Of a stretch of DNA of 64,000 nt, positions 23,244 to 32,137 are shown piece after piece. Origin of the DNA: Claveliimonas ammoniilytica (GTDB taxonomy: Bacteria; Bacillota; Clostridia; Lachnospirales; Lachnospiraceae). Positions within the stretch are counted from its first letter, which is position 1, and every line of letters starts with the position of its first letter. Position numbers and translations under genes: made by a program. The stretch lies in contig NZ_JAOQJV010000001.1 in the NCBI RefSeq assembly GCF_025567415.1, positions 310,001-374,000 of the forward strand. Direction: 5' to 3'. The notes under the pieces are model-generated. The model did no database searches. It was not told the origin of the DNA and saw only the letters and a program-made list of their open reading frames with translations.

Positions 23244-24641
23244 TTAAAATACAATATCATTTTCATGTACATTCTTACTGTCTAAAGCAATGTGGTCGAA
23301 ATTCGACAGTCCATAGTCATTGCCGTCTTCTATGATATAGTATTCTTCACCTTCACATAGAATGTTGATCTGGCGGAATACTGCATAGCCTTTGTTGATG
23401 TTATATACACCTGAAAGCTTAGCTGTTTTAGACAGGGTATATGCATCACCGGAATCCGGTTTTTGTAATACAGTACCTTCTTTAAAACTATCCATATCAA
23501 GATAAGCCATATCTGTCTCTATATCACGATAATATACAGTAGCTTCCTGAAATTCAACGGAATTCTTTTTGCCCTGTACCAGTACTCCGGTATTATTGCT
23601 GCCCCCTCCGCTGGTAATATAATCCTGCGGAACAATATAAAACTCTTTTTCAGTAACGGCAGTCTTTGGGATTTTAAGACCTGATTCATCCTCCAGAATG
23701 AGTTCTATGTCCAGATAACGTTCCGTAGCATAACGGATCATAGAATGGTCAAAAGTCAGATAGGCAAGGTTAGAATCCTTGGTATTGTAAATCTGAAGTG
23801 CGGCCCAGGTAGTCTCATTATCCTTGGAGAATTTAACCTTTACACTGGACTGTTCAGCAAGCTGCTGAGCCATAGTATCACTGAGTTCAATCACTACGGT
23901 CCAGTCGTCACTCATGATAAGCTTATACACCGGATCACCGGAATTTACCAGGGTATCATTCGAAAGAGTTGTACTCTCATAATTCTTTTTTTCAAGGATA
24001 TCTGTTGTGACGTCGTCTTTGGTCAGTGATTCATAACCGTCAATAGTATAAACCACTACTCCATCGCTGTCAGCTGTGTGCACGGTAAGTCCTGAAGTTC
24101 CTGCATCAACGAGTGCCTGTAATCTGGCCTGTCTGCTCTGTGCTGTATTCGTTAGCACGACGTCAGTGATTGTATTCTTAAAATTGTAGACATCATTATA
24201 TTGCTGGGAACGAAAGCTTTCTGTAAAAGAATGTGCTTTTTGTATGATGGATGCCTGCTCTTCTGCTGTAAGATCCGACGACGCAGAATCATTTTCTGCA
24301 CTGGTTGATGCATCCTGGTCATCCAGTCCCAGCTTGTTCTGAGAAATACTGTATACATTAGTTTTGCTGCCGACCTTGCTTCCTTCTGTTACAAAATAAT
24401 TCACATATCCATCAGAATCTGCCTTGACAATCTGTTCGTCTCTGAGAACAAGGCCCGTGTAGGCATTATCTTTTAAAATTGAACCTTCTCTTACTTCATA
24501 AACGGACACCTTTTTATTGGTAACGTATGCGAGAATTGTTATTACAAGATATATAAAAATGATTCCGAAAAGAATCACGCCGATATTATATTTAGTCTTC
24601 TTCTGATAGATCTGTATATTCGTCAGATTTTTATCTGCCAA
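23244..24641 (-). CDS. HlyD-like membrane-anchored protein heading the sepF cluster
   Basis: This 465-residue protein has a short cytoplasmic start, one membrane span at about residues 19-40, then an extracellular beta-rich region. That region has a lipoyl/barrel-sandwich-like segment (IVKADSDGYVNYFVTEGSKV) and later beta domains, as in HlyD-type adaptors. No ABC or outer-membrane partner is nearby. The start is TTG at 24641, set by GGGGAGGCG. It is first in a run with yggS, sepF and ylmH under a promoter embedded in an inverted repeat. The function is unknown; a role in envelope growth or division is inferred from position only. Confidence 0.72.
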   Translation of the reverse strand: MADKNLTNIQIYQKKTKYNIGVILFGIIFIYLVITILAYVTNKKVSVYEVREGSILKDNAYTGLVLRDEQIVKADSDGYVNYFVTEGSKVGSKTNVYSISQNKLGLDDQDASTSAENDSASSDLTAEEQASIIQKAHSFTESFRSQQYNDVYNFKNTITDVVLTNTAQSRQARLQALVDAGTSGLTVHTADSDGVVVYTIDGYESLTKDDVTTDILEKKNYESTTLSNDTLVNSGDPVYKLIMSDDWTVVIELSDTMAQQLAEQSSVKVKFSKDNETTWAALQIYNTKDSNLAYLTFDHSMIRYATERYLDIELILEDESGLKIPKTAVTEKEFYIVPQDYITSGGGSNNTGVLVQGKKNSVEFQEATVYYRDIETDMAYLDMDSFKEGTVLQKPDSGDAYTLSKTAKLSGVYNINKGYAVFRQINILCEGEEYYIIEDGNDYGLSNFDHIALDSKNVHENDIVF

Positions 24642-24682
24642 AATATTCGCCTCCCCATTATATCCCCTTTTTTAAACAAAGC

Positions 24683-24714
24683 TATTGTACCATCTTTAAT
24701 CTGACGGTACAATA
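24683..24714 (-). promoter_or_regulatory. Promoter of the HlyD-like/sepF operon inside a 9-bp inverted repeat
   Basis: On the - strand TTGTAC (24707-24712) and TACAAT (24684-24689) are 17 bases apart. Each element lies in one arm of the inverted repeat TATTGTACC / GGTACAATA (24683-24691 and 24706-24714). The arms may bind a regulator. Confidence 0.7.
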
Positions 24715-24848
24715 TCAGGATTTAAAAATTAAATACGTCTTATATTAAAATTAGTGTATGAAGATTTGCATTCAGGTGCATACTACCATTATCCGGTTAG
24801 GTATGTAATCTGCTTACTGCTTAACCTCACCATAAAGGAGGTCATTAC

Positions 24849-25052
24849 ATGAAATGGTTTGATAATACCGCATTAACAATTGTTATCATTGGAGCAGTCA
24901 ACTGGCTTCTGGTAGGAATATTCCGATTTGACCTTGTAGCATTTCTGTTTGGAAATCTCACCTGGTTATCAAGAATCATCTATGCGTTAGTCGGTTTGTG
25001 CGGATTGTACCTGATCAGCATGTATGGACGAATTCAGTCCATGGAATCATAA
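24849..25052 (+). CDS. DUF378 small membrane protein
   Basis: This 67-residue hydrophobic protein has two predicted membrane helices (about residues 8-30 and 38-58) and the family signature GAVNWLLVGIF with FDLVAFLFG. DUF378 proteins have no known function. It is the only + strand gene between 19 kb and the end. AAAGGAGGT precedes the ATG, and GGTTA/TAACC arms lie about 20 bases upstream. Confidence 0.85.
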   Translation: MKWFDNTALTIVIIGAVNWLLVGIFRFDLVAFLFGNLTWLSRIIYALVGLCGLYLISMYGRIQSMES

Positions 25053-25078
25053 AGAAATGCTTATGTCATACAATAAGA

Positions 25079-25112
25079 AGGAGGGGTATCAATGTGATAA
25101 TCCCCTCTTTGC
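25079..25112 (+). terminator. Terminator after the DUF378 gene
   Basis: GAGGGGTATC pairs with GATAATCCCCTC and is followed by TTTGCTTT. It may also stop the convergent dacA transcript. Confidence 0.75.
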
Positions 25113-25151
25113 TTTATGCTTTCATTCATTTTTATCCTTTACAAATGCTAT

Positions 25152-26126
25152 TTATGAAAGATTCGGTATCTGATTGATAATTGCTGTCATGTCCTCATAT
25201 AAAAGAGGTTTGCTGTCTGCACCCATTACGATAGAAATATAATGTTTACCACTTTCATCCTGATCAAGAAGGATGAGACAGTTTCCGGCTTCTCCGGTAT
25301 ATCCAGTCTTACCGCCGATTACTTCTGCTCCATCCGGAAGTGCAGCTTCTCCTTTGGCATAATAGCTTGTTGGATACCAGGTTACCTGTCTGACAGTTCC
25401 ATCTGTACCAGTAATATCAGCTGTATAGGAATCAGAACTTATAATATCCATAAATTCCTGATGCTTGATGCATTCATTAAAAATCAGATACATATCATAC
25501 GCCGTTGTGTAGTGATTCTCGTCATGAAGACCGTTTGGGGTGACAAAATGCGTATTCGTTGCCCCAAGTTCTTCTGCTTTCTTATTCATGAGATTTACAA
25601 AATCTTCCACACTGCCATCACCTGCATATTCTGCAATTGCTACTGCATTGTCATTGCCTGAATGAAGCAGTAAGCCGTTAAGAAGAGCTTCCATAGATAT
25701 CTGATCACCTTCCTGAAGTCCGCATACCTGCGCTTCTATGTCAAAGCTTGATGCAGCGGCATCCTGACTTACTGTAACAGTCTCGTCCATATCACAAAGT
25801 TCCATAGCGGTTAAAGCAGTCAGAATCTTTGTCGTGCTGGCAGGATATATTTTCTCATGAATATTATATGCATAATCAACAGTTTTATCATCGATATTAA
25901 AAAGTCCTGCTGCATGCAGAGACGAATCCCCGGTGAAGTCTTCTATCTCTACATCGTCTTTGCTGACACATAGGTCTTCTGCATATAAATGCCCTTCATA
26001 AAGATTATTATTATAATTTTCAGCTTCATATTTGGCAACTGTATTCTCAGACTGGCAGCCGGTCAAAAGTGCACAGCTGAATACCAGAACGGAAAATACG
26101 GAGATGCCTTTACCTGTACATTTCAC
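25152..26126 (-). CDS. dacA: D-alanyl-D-alanine carboxypeptidase (PBP5/DacA family), lipoprotein-like
   Basis: This 324-residue enzyme trims pentapeptide stems of peptidoglycan outside the cell. It has the active-site motif STTK (PASTTKILTA), SGN (LLHSGNDNA) and KTG (GGKTGYTGEAGN). The N-terminus has a lipobox LLTGC, so it is likely lipid-anchored instead of using the usual C-terminal amphipathic helix, which is absent. The start is GTG at 26126, inside the end of mgsA (17-base overlap). It is last in the shape operon. Confidence 0.9.
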   Translation of the reverse strand: MKCTGKGISVFSVLVFSCALLTGCQSENTVAKYEAENYNNNLYEGHLYAEDLCVSKDDVEIEDFTGDSSLHAAGLFNIDDKTVDYAYNIHEKIYPASTTKILTALTAMELCDMDETVTVSQDAAASSFDIEAQVCGLQEGDQISMEALLNGLLLHSGNDNAVAIAEYAGDGSVEDFVNLMNKKAEELGATNTHFVTPNGLHDENHYTTAYDMYLIFNECIKHQEFMDIISSDSYTADITGTDGTVRQVTWYPTSYYAKGEAALPDGAEVIGGKTGYTGEAGNCLILLDQDESGKHYISIVMGADSKPLLYEDMTAIINQIPNLS

Positions 26127-26505
26127 GCCAGTCTAAATCTCCTCTATCTAATGCTAATACAATCAACTCTGCCGTAGCAAGGTTGGTGGCCATCGGAATA
26201 TTGTGCATATCACAAAGCCTGATAACGTCATTTACATCCGGTTCATGAGGCTTAGCATTTGTAGGATCTCTCAAAAAGATCAGCGCATCAATATCATTCT
26301 GAGCAATTTGTGCGCCAAGCTGCTGCTTTCCCCCTAATGGACCAGCAAGATACTTATGAACAGACAGGTTGGTTACCTCTTCGATCAGACGCCCTGTCGT
26401 CCCTGTTGCATATAAATTGTGTTTACTTAAAATACCGCGGTATGCGATACAAAAATTCTGCATCAGAGTTTTTTTCGAATCATGCGCAATTAAACCTATG
26501 TTCAT
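26110..26505 (-). CDS. mgsA: Methylglyoxal synthase
   Basis: This enzyme converts dihydroxyacetone phosphate to methylglyoxal and phosphate, bypassing lower glycolysis. The 131-residue protein has IGLIAHDSKK at the start, LYATGTTG, GPLGGKQQLG and FLRDPTNAKPHEPDV, all family blocks with the phosphate-binding and catalytic Asp residues. It sits between rodA and dacA in the shape operon. I believe this position is conserved in several Clostridia, though no metabolic link to wall growth is established. Confidence 0.96.
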   Translation of the reverse strand: MNIGLIAHDSKKTLMQNFCIAYRGILSKHNLYATGTTGRLIEEVTNLSVHKYLAGPLGGKQQLGAQIAQNDIDALIFLRDPTNAKPHEPDVNDVIRLCDMHNIPMATNLATAELIVLALDRGDLDWREMYR

Positions 26506-26519
26506 TACATTCTACCTCT

Positions 26520-27650
26520 CTATTTGTATTTTTTAGGCTGCAAACCAATATTGAGTACCAGACCAATACCAAGATACAGACTTACCAGTGATGTCAGACC
26601 ATAACTGACAAACGGAAGCGGAATACCTGTGTTTGGAAATATCTGAGTGGCTACTGCAACATTAATGAAGGTCTGAATCCCTATGAGCGAACCTACACCG
26701 CAACATATGACCTTACCTGCGGTATCCTGTGCATGTGTTCCAATCAGAATGCAGTCTATTACTATTAATAATAACAGAGCAATTATCAGACAGCAACCCA
26801 CAAATCCTAATTCTTCGCCGACAATTGCAAAAATAAAGTCTGTTTGGGGTTCCAGAATAAAATTTCCGTTCTTTACGGAGGTTGTTGTGTTATTATTAAG
26901 ACCCTTTCCGGTAAGCTGTCCGGAACCGATTGCCATAACGGAATTGTTTTGCTGATAAGCTTCGTCACTTGCGTATTTTTCCGGCTCCAGCCAGGCAAGA
27001 ATACGCTTCTGCTGATAATTGTCCAGTAATTTCTGATTTGGTTGTACAACAATACTTAAGAAAATAACAGCTACAGGTATGGTGATCAGAAGCACCGTTC
27101 CAATAAACCGATAACTTAATCCTCCGACATACATCAGGAAACAGAAAAGTGTTGCTGTACAGATTGTTGTAGAAAGGTTAGGCTCTTTTAAGATTAATGC
27201 AAGCGGAATTGCAATTAAAACCACTGCTTTCAGTATCGTCTGCTTTTCACTCAGATCCTCCTTATGTTTCATAATAAATTTGGCAAAAAATATGATCAGA
27301 AGGATTTTAGCAAGTTCTGATGGCTGAAAATTAGTAAAACCAAGATTGATCCATCTTCTTGCTCCGTTTACATAGACTCCGATTCCCGGAATCAGTACAA
27401 TTGCAAGCATAAATACTGACATTCCATACAAGATCCAGTAGAAGTTCGTAATCCATACATAGTCTATCAAAGATACGATTGCCATAACAACCAGGCCGAT
27501 CACTACACCAAATATCTGTTTACTCTGATATGATTCATTAGCACTTCCTACAACCAGTATGCCGATAATCGAAAGTACCAGAACCAATGCGACCAGTCCG
27601 AAACGATAATTCTTTAATTTGTATGGTTTCCTAAATTTAATTCGTCTCAA
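26520..27650 (-). CDS. rodA: Rod-shape peptidoglycan polymerase RodA (SEDS family)
   Basis: This is a 376-residue integral membrane glycosyltransferase with about ten hydrophobic segments. It polymerises lipid II with PBP2 during elongation. Visible motifs are GARRWINLG, FQPSELAKI, EPNLST and FVSYGLTSLV near the end. The start is TTG at 27650, set by GGGAG; it overlaps the minE stop by four bases. The partner PBP2 gene lies three genes upstream in the same operon. Confidence 0.95.
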   Translation of the reverse strand: MRRIKFRKPYKLKNYRFGLVALVLVLSIIGILVVGSANESYQSKQIFGVVIGLVVMAIVSLIDYVWITNFYWILYGMSVFMLAIVLIPGIGVYVNGARRWINLGFTNFQPSELAKILLIIFFAKFIMKHKEDLSEKQTILKAVVLIAIPLALILKEPNLSTTICTATLFCFLMYVGGLSYRFIGTVLLITIPVAVIFLSIVVQPNQKLLDNYQQKRILAWLEPEKYASDEAYQQNNSVMAIGSGQLTGKGLNNNTTTSVKNGNFILEPQTDFIFAIVGEELGFVGCCLIIALLLLIVIDCILIGTHAQDTAGKVICCGVGSLIGIQTFINVAVATQIFPNTGIPLPFVSYGLTSLVSLYLGIGLVLNIGLQPKKYK

Positions 27651-27856
27651 TGTTGTTCTCCCATCAATTGAATATGTATTTCTGAACGGGTTATATGTAT
27701 CCGCATTTCATCTTCCGCAACAGCCATATATTTTGAAAGAGTTTTATAGAGTTCTTTGCAGATCATCTCATACTCTTCTGGCTTACAGTGAATTCGGTCT
27801 GAGACGACCAGTGCCTCCAGACGTTCTTTCGCAATTGGTACGGAAGTCTTTTTCAT
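27647..27856 (-). CDS. minE: MinE, short form without the N-terminal membrane-targeting segment
   Basis: MinE stimulates the MinD ATPase and drives pole-to-pole patterning. The 69-residue protein starts MKKTSVPIAKERLEALVV, so the anti-MinCD helix region is present. The usual 8-12 residue amphipathic leader before it is missing. The C-terminal dimer domain is recognisable but diverged. AGGAGG is placed exactly for this ATG, and the upstream in-frame sequence offers no better start. It lies 13 bases after minD. Confidence 0.85.
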   Translation of the reverse strand: MKKTSVPIAKERLEALVVSDRIHCKPEEYEMICKELYKTLSKYMAVAEDEMRIHITRSEIHIQLMGEQH

Positions 27857-27869
27857 TATCAGGAACCTC

Positions 27870-28661
27870 CTAATTCTTACGGAACCTGCCAGCGAGTCTG
27901 CTCAGAAAACTCTGGGCATGGTTCAAATCCAGAAATTCTACTTCTTCCCCTAGTATCCTGCGGCAGATATTACTGTAAGCAGTTCCTGCGGCCGAATGTA
28001 TACTGATCACAGGAGTCCCTTGATTGGTTCCGATTACAACCTGCTCATCATCCGGAATTATCCCAAGAAGTGGAATGGATAAGATCTCGGTTACATCATC
28101 AACTGACATCATATCCCCTCGTTTCACCATATCAATCCGGATACGATTAATGATCAATTCATTCTTGCGAATACCATTCTTTTCCAGAAGTCCGATTATG
28201 CGATCCGCATCTCGGATAGCAGAGACTTCCGGTGTAGTCACTATGAAAGCTCGTTCTGCCCCTGCGATCGCATTCTGAAATCCCTGTTCGATACCAGCCG
28301 GGCAGTCTACTAAAATATAATCAAATTCTTCTTTTAACTCATCTGTAAGCTTACGGATCTGCCCCGGTGACACTGCACTTTTATCTTTAGTCTGGGCAGA
28401 AGGAAGCAGATAAAGATTCTCATAACGTCTGTCACGGATTAATGCCTGCTTCATTCGACATTTGCCCTCTATTACATCTACAAGATTATATACGATCAGA
28501 TTCTCAAGCCCCATAACCACATCCAGATTACGAAGCCCCAGATCTGTATCGATAATAACCACTTTTTTATCTAACCTAGATAGTCCGGCACCGATATTTG
28601 CCGTGGTAGTAGTCTTGCCTACGCCGCCTTTTCCTGATGTAACAACAATTACTTCACCCAT
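27870..28661 (-). CDS. minD: Septum-site-determining ATPase MinD
   Basis: This 263-residue deviant Walker A ATPase has SGKGGVGKTT near residue 9, DTDLGLRNLD, VDCPAG, and a C-terminal amphipathic membrane-targeting helix (FLSRLAGRFRKN). It recruits MinC in other bacteria. Here minC, usually the gene before minD, is absent: PBP2 ends and minD starts after 33 bases. AGGAGG precedes the ATG. Confidence 0.96.
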   Translation of the reverse strand: MGEVIVVTSGKGGVGKTTTTANIGAGLSRLDKKVVIIDTDLGLRNLDVVMGLENLIVYNLVDVIEGKCRMKQALIRDRRYENLYLLPSAQTKDKSAVSPGQIRKLTDELKEEFDYILVDCPAGIEQGFQNAIAGAERAFIVTTPEVSAIRDADRIIGLLEKNGIRKNELIINRIRIDMVKRGDMMSVDDVTEILSIPLLGIIPDDEQVVIGTNQGTPVISIHSAAGTAYSNICRRILGEEVEFLDLNHAQSFLSRLAGRFRKN

Positions 28662-28694
28662 AATAATCCTCCTGCTTTCTGTTAGCGAATCTGA

Positions 28695-31622
28695 TTAATC
28701 ACTGTGTGATGACACAGTTACTTCATTTGCAGTTCCGGTAATCAATTCATCCGGATCTGTAATTCCATAATAGTATTCCATAACACCATCGCCGACTTCA
28801 GCTGCAAAGGTCGAACTGTATCCGTTTGCAATACGGATTGCTAATGCCACAGGCGTTTTATCGCCAGTATTGCCGGATGTAAATCCCACAAATAATCCAT
28901 GGTCCGGATGTGTGGTACTCTGCTGTGCAGTACCGGTTTTACCGGAAAGAGTAATATCACTGGATATGATCTTACCGAAAACGCCAGGATTGTTTGTGAC
29001 AACCCCCTGCATTCCGGCATGTACCAGATCCCATGTATTCTTGGAGATTCCTTCAACAGTATTTTTTATCTTTGGTTCATTCTGCAGAATCACATCGCCG
29101 TCAATATCTTCTACCCGGTCAATGAGACTCAGATCGTATACCGTTCCTTCGTTGGCAACTGCCGTGATATAACGGGCAAGCTGACTGGTTGTATAGTTAT
29201 TTGTACCCTGTCCCATTGCAGAACGTACAGAGTCTTCATCTGAAATCTGTGGATCAGTCTCTGGAATCTCAAGACCTGATGTGCTGTCCAGACCAAACAT
29301 AGTTGCATATTTCTTTAGTTTTTCCAGTCCCTGCTCACTGGAATAGGTCTGTTTGATCACTTTGCCATCCTCATCATACTGCGGTTCAGCATTTGGATTG
29401 GCTAATCCCAGATTATAACCCAGATTACAGAAGAATACGTTACATGAATTAGTAAGTGCACCAACTACATCCAGCGTTCCATGTGCATTTGGATATACCC
29501 AGCATTTAACGTTAGGTTCTACATTATCATAGATACCATCACATGTCACATAGGTGTCGGCAGAAATAGCCCCCTCTGTGAGCCCTGCAATAGCTGCAAG
29601 CGGTTTGTAGGTGGAACCTGGTGCGGTCTTCTCCTGTGTAGCATTATTATAAAATGGACGTGACGAATCATTAATCAACTGGTTATAGTATTCGCTGTCC
29701 ATAGAATTGGCCAGTCTGTTATTATCATATCCCGGATAAGATACACAGGCCAGTACCTTACCGTTATCCGGGTCGGTTACAACCATAGATCCGGTACATG
29801 GTTCCAGACCGAGTTGCCCGGGAGTAATATCCAGGGTCTGAAGCTTGCCACGGATAAAATCATAAGCTCTTACAGAGCCTGAGGCCAGTGCTTCATACTG
29901 ACTGCTGTCGTACTCCAGTACACCCTGTTCATACAGGATCATGGCGATTTCCTGACCGGAAACAGTTCCGGCTTTGATCATGTAGCGATAAATAAGCTTA
30001 TCAAAAGTCTTATCACTGGCAAGCCTGTCCTGAACATAATTAATGATTGCCTTGTAGATTTCTGATGCATCCGAATAAGCAGCAGCATTATCTACATACT
30101 TCTGTAATCCGGAAGTATCGATCCAATTCTGGGAAATTGCATAGTTCAGATACGTATAGACATTGATCTGCTCATCTTCTTTCCAGTTCTTATAAGTAGC
30201 ATCACTTGTATCGATTGCATTCTGATCCAGTACACCATTCTGAGTAAGAATGTCATTGACAATATAAGACAGATAAGCCTGCTGTTCTCGTGGAAGATCT
30301 GTATAGAAAGCTGCATTAGCATCTTCCATAGTACTTTTAAGCTGATCTAATACCTGCTGCTTATAATCACTAAATGCTGATGCCACGCTTTGTTCTGCTT
30401 TTCCGGCATTTTTATCTGTGAAATGATCCATATCAATAATATCGTTAGCAATAAATTGATAATATATGTCACCACTGGCAACAATTACATCTGCAGCATC
30501 GGTACACTGGGAACGATCATAATCCAGAACATCCGACATTTTGGCAAGCAGGATACCGGCAAGCTCCTGCTCCAGCATATCGTAAGCCGCTTTCTGCAAA
30601 TCCGCATCAATGGTAAGATACAGGTCATTTCCTGCACTGGATTCCTTTACAGAGGTTGACTCGATTACCTTACCAACACTGTTAACGTATAGCTTCTTTT
30701 CTCCTTTTTCACCCTGCAGATACTGATCCATGATCTGTTCCAGACCAGCTTTACCTACAGTATCCGTCAGAGAATATTTCTTCTGCTCCTTCTCACTGAG
30801 AGCGTCATATTCCTCCTGAGAAATCTGTCCGGTATAACCGATGATATTAGCAAAATATTTGCTGTCAGTATATCGTCTTAAAGAATCTTCTGCAATATCA
30901 ACACCCGGAAGATCATCAATCGACTCCATGATAGCTGCAACTGTCTCGTCACTGACATCTTCTGCTACAGTAACAGGGATATATTTCTGGTAACGGTTCA
31001 ATCCAATCGCATAACGGATCGTTACCAATTTTAATACCTGTTCTTTATCCAGTTTTTTCTGGTTGATTCCGTATCCATAGGTCTTGTCAGTACAGAGATA
31101 ATCAATAATATCTGCTGCTGATTGATTACGTTGTTCATCCGATAACTTATCAATCGTATCAAGTCCATAGACATCGGCAATAAAACGAAGTTTCAGAGTC
31201 TCGTTATCCATGGTAAATGCATACTCATCATTATCGAGCATGATACTGAAATCGTGAATTACTGAGTCTCCGTTACTTTCTACAATTTTGATGATCTTCG
31301 TGATTTCTTTATTTAGCTCTTTGTTCTTGTCTGTGCTGTCACTGTAATTATCTTCGATGGTTACAGAATAAGCAAGTTCATTATAAGCAAGAAGCTTACC
31401 ATTCTTATCGTATATATTACCGCGTGTTCCCTGCGTTACTCTCGTTTTCTGTATCTGCAGTTTATAATCATCCAGATATTGTTGCCCATTAACAATCTGA
31501 AGATTAAACAAACGCCCAACAAGAATTGACGACATGATACAGAATACAATGATAAGCACAAATACACGTGTTCTTAAAATTTCTTCTATGCCGGCTTTCA
31601 GCCGTTCCCAAATACTATACAA
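28695..31622 (-). CDS. mrdA: Penicillin-binding protein 2 (elongation transpeptidase) with large insertion
   Basis: This class B PBP cross-links peptidoglycan with RodA. Numbering from the GTG at 31634: a membrane anchor at about 24-42, dimerisation domain 55-330, and transpeptidase motifs STYK (Ser674-Lys677), SCN (730-732) and KTG (899-901). Residues about 350-612 are an insertion of some 260 residues before the usual SMVVTDPDNGKVLA strand. I chose TTG at 31622 because AAAGGAG abuts the GTG directly and is correctly spaced (11 bases) for the TTG. It overlaps mreD. At about 975 residues it is far longer than the 600-700 typical of the family. Confidence 0.93.
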   Translation of the reverse strand: MYSIWERLKAGIEEILRTRVFVLIIVFCIMSSILVGRLFNLQIVNGQQYLDDYKLQIQKTRVTQGTRGNIYDKNGKLLAYNELAYSVTIEDNYSDSTDKNKELNKEITKIIKIVESNGDSVIHDFSIMLDNDEYAFTMDNETLKLRFIADVYGLDTIDKLSDEQRNQSAADIIDYLCTDKTYGYGINQKKLDKEQVLKLVTIRYAIGLNRYQKYIPVTVAEDVSDETVAAIMESIDDLPGVDIAEDSLRRYTDSKYFANIIGYTGQISQEEYDALSEKEQKKYSLTDTVGKAGLEQIMDQYLQGEKGEKKLYVNSVGKVIESTSVKESSAGNDLYLTIDADLQKAAYDMLEQELAGILLAKMSDVLDYDRSQCTDAADVIVASGDIYYQFIANDIIDMDHFTDKNAGKAEQSVASAFSDYKQQVLDQLKSTMEDANAAFYTDLPREQQAYLSYIVNDILTQNGVLDQNAIDTSDATYKNWKEDEQINVYTYLNYAISQNWIDTSGLQKYVDNAAAYSDASEIYKAIINYVQDRLASDKTFDKLIYRYMIKAGTVSGQEIAMILYEQGVLEYDSSQYEALASGSVRAYDFIRGKLQTLDITPGQLGLEPCTGSMVVTDPDNGKVLACVSYPGYDNNRLANSMDSEYYNQLINDSSRPFYNNATQEKTAPGSTYKPLAAIAGLTEGAISADTYVTCDGIYDNVEPNVKCWVYPNAHGTLDVVGALTNSCNVFFCNLGYNLGLANPNAEPQYDEDGKVIKQTYSSEQGLEKLKKYATMFGLDSTSGLEIPETDPQISDEDSVRSAMGQGTNNYTTSQLARYITAVANEGTVYDLSLIDRVEDIDGDVILQNEPKIKNTVEGISKNTWDLVHAGMQGVVTNNPGVFGKIISSDITLSGKTGTAQQSTTHPDHGLFVGFTSGNTGDKTPVALAIRIANGYSSTFAAEVGDGVMEYYYGITDPDELITGTANEVTVSSHSD

Positions 31623-32133
31623 ATCTGCTTGCACTCCTTTGTTCTTCCTTTTCGAGCTTGCGGTTAATGTGAAGAATAATCTGATACAGTACGAGTGTTA
31701 CCAGAATTGTGTATACAAGCTCAGGAAGCATGACATGTTCGAGAAACCAGATGAATTCAAATTCTCCCTTCAGCATGAACAGACATACATATACGACCAT
31801 GGAATAAATCAGGTCACTGATGCCGATCATGGCAAGCGGAAGTTTGATGTCATCCTCATAAAACATTCTCTGAAAAGAACCATTCATATATCCGATCACA
31901 GTGTAGATCAGTGCATAAAAACCTATCAGACCTCCCCAGAAAATGTCTACCAGCAATCCACAGACAAATCCTACGCCCATTCCTTCTTTACGCCCCCGCA
32001 TAAATCCTATAGATGCTGTAACAGCAATCAACAGGTTCGGGCGTATTCCGGAAAAGGTAAGCCTGCCAAAAATTGTAGACTGCAGAAGGAAAGCTGCTAT
32101 TATGAAAATACATGTAATGATCTTTCTCTTCAT
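31615..32133 (-). CDS. mreD: Rod-shape protein MreD
   Basis: This is a 172-residue integral membrane protein with five or six hydrophobic segments, including FLLQSTIFGRLTFSG and the conserved PNLLIAVTASIGFMRG. It is part of the elongasome that links MreB to wall synthesis. It lies four bases after mreC and overlaps the start of PBP2, the classic mreBCD-mrdA order. The sequence is diverged, as usual for MreD. Confidence 0.92.
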   Translation of the reverse strand: MKRKIITCIFIIAAFLLQSTIFGRLTFSGIRPNLLIAVTASIGFMRGRKEGMGVGFVCGLLVDIFWGGLIGFYALIYTVIGYMNGSFQRMFYEDDIKLPLAMIGISDLIYSMVVYVCLFMLKGEFEFIWFLEHVMLPELVYTILVTLVLYQIILHINRKLEKEEQRSASRFV

Positions 32134-32137
32134 AGTA

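Noticed and set aside
27920..27930. GGTTCAAATCC, which looks like a tRNA T-arm
   Set aside because: It lies inside the minD C-terminal coding sequence and no acceptor, D or anticodon arms can be formed around it.
28462..28698. Open frames on the + strand opposite minD and PBP2
   Set aside because: They mirror real genes in the opposite frame, show low-complexity Ser/Thr/Pro composition and lack ribosome sites.
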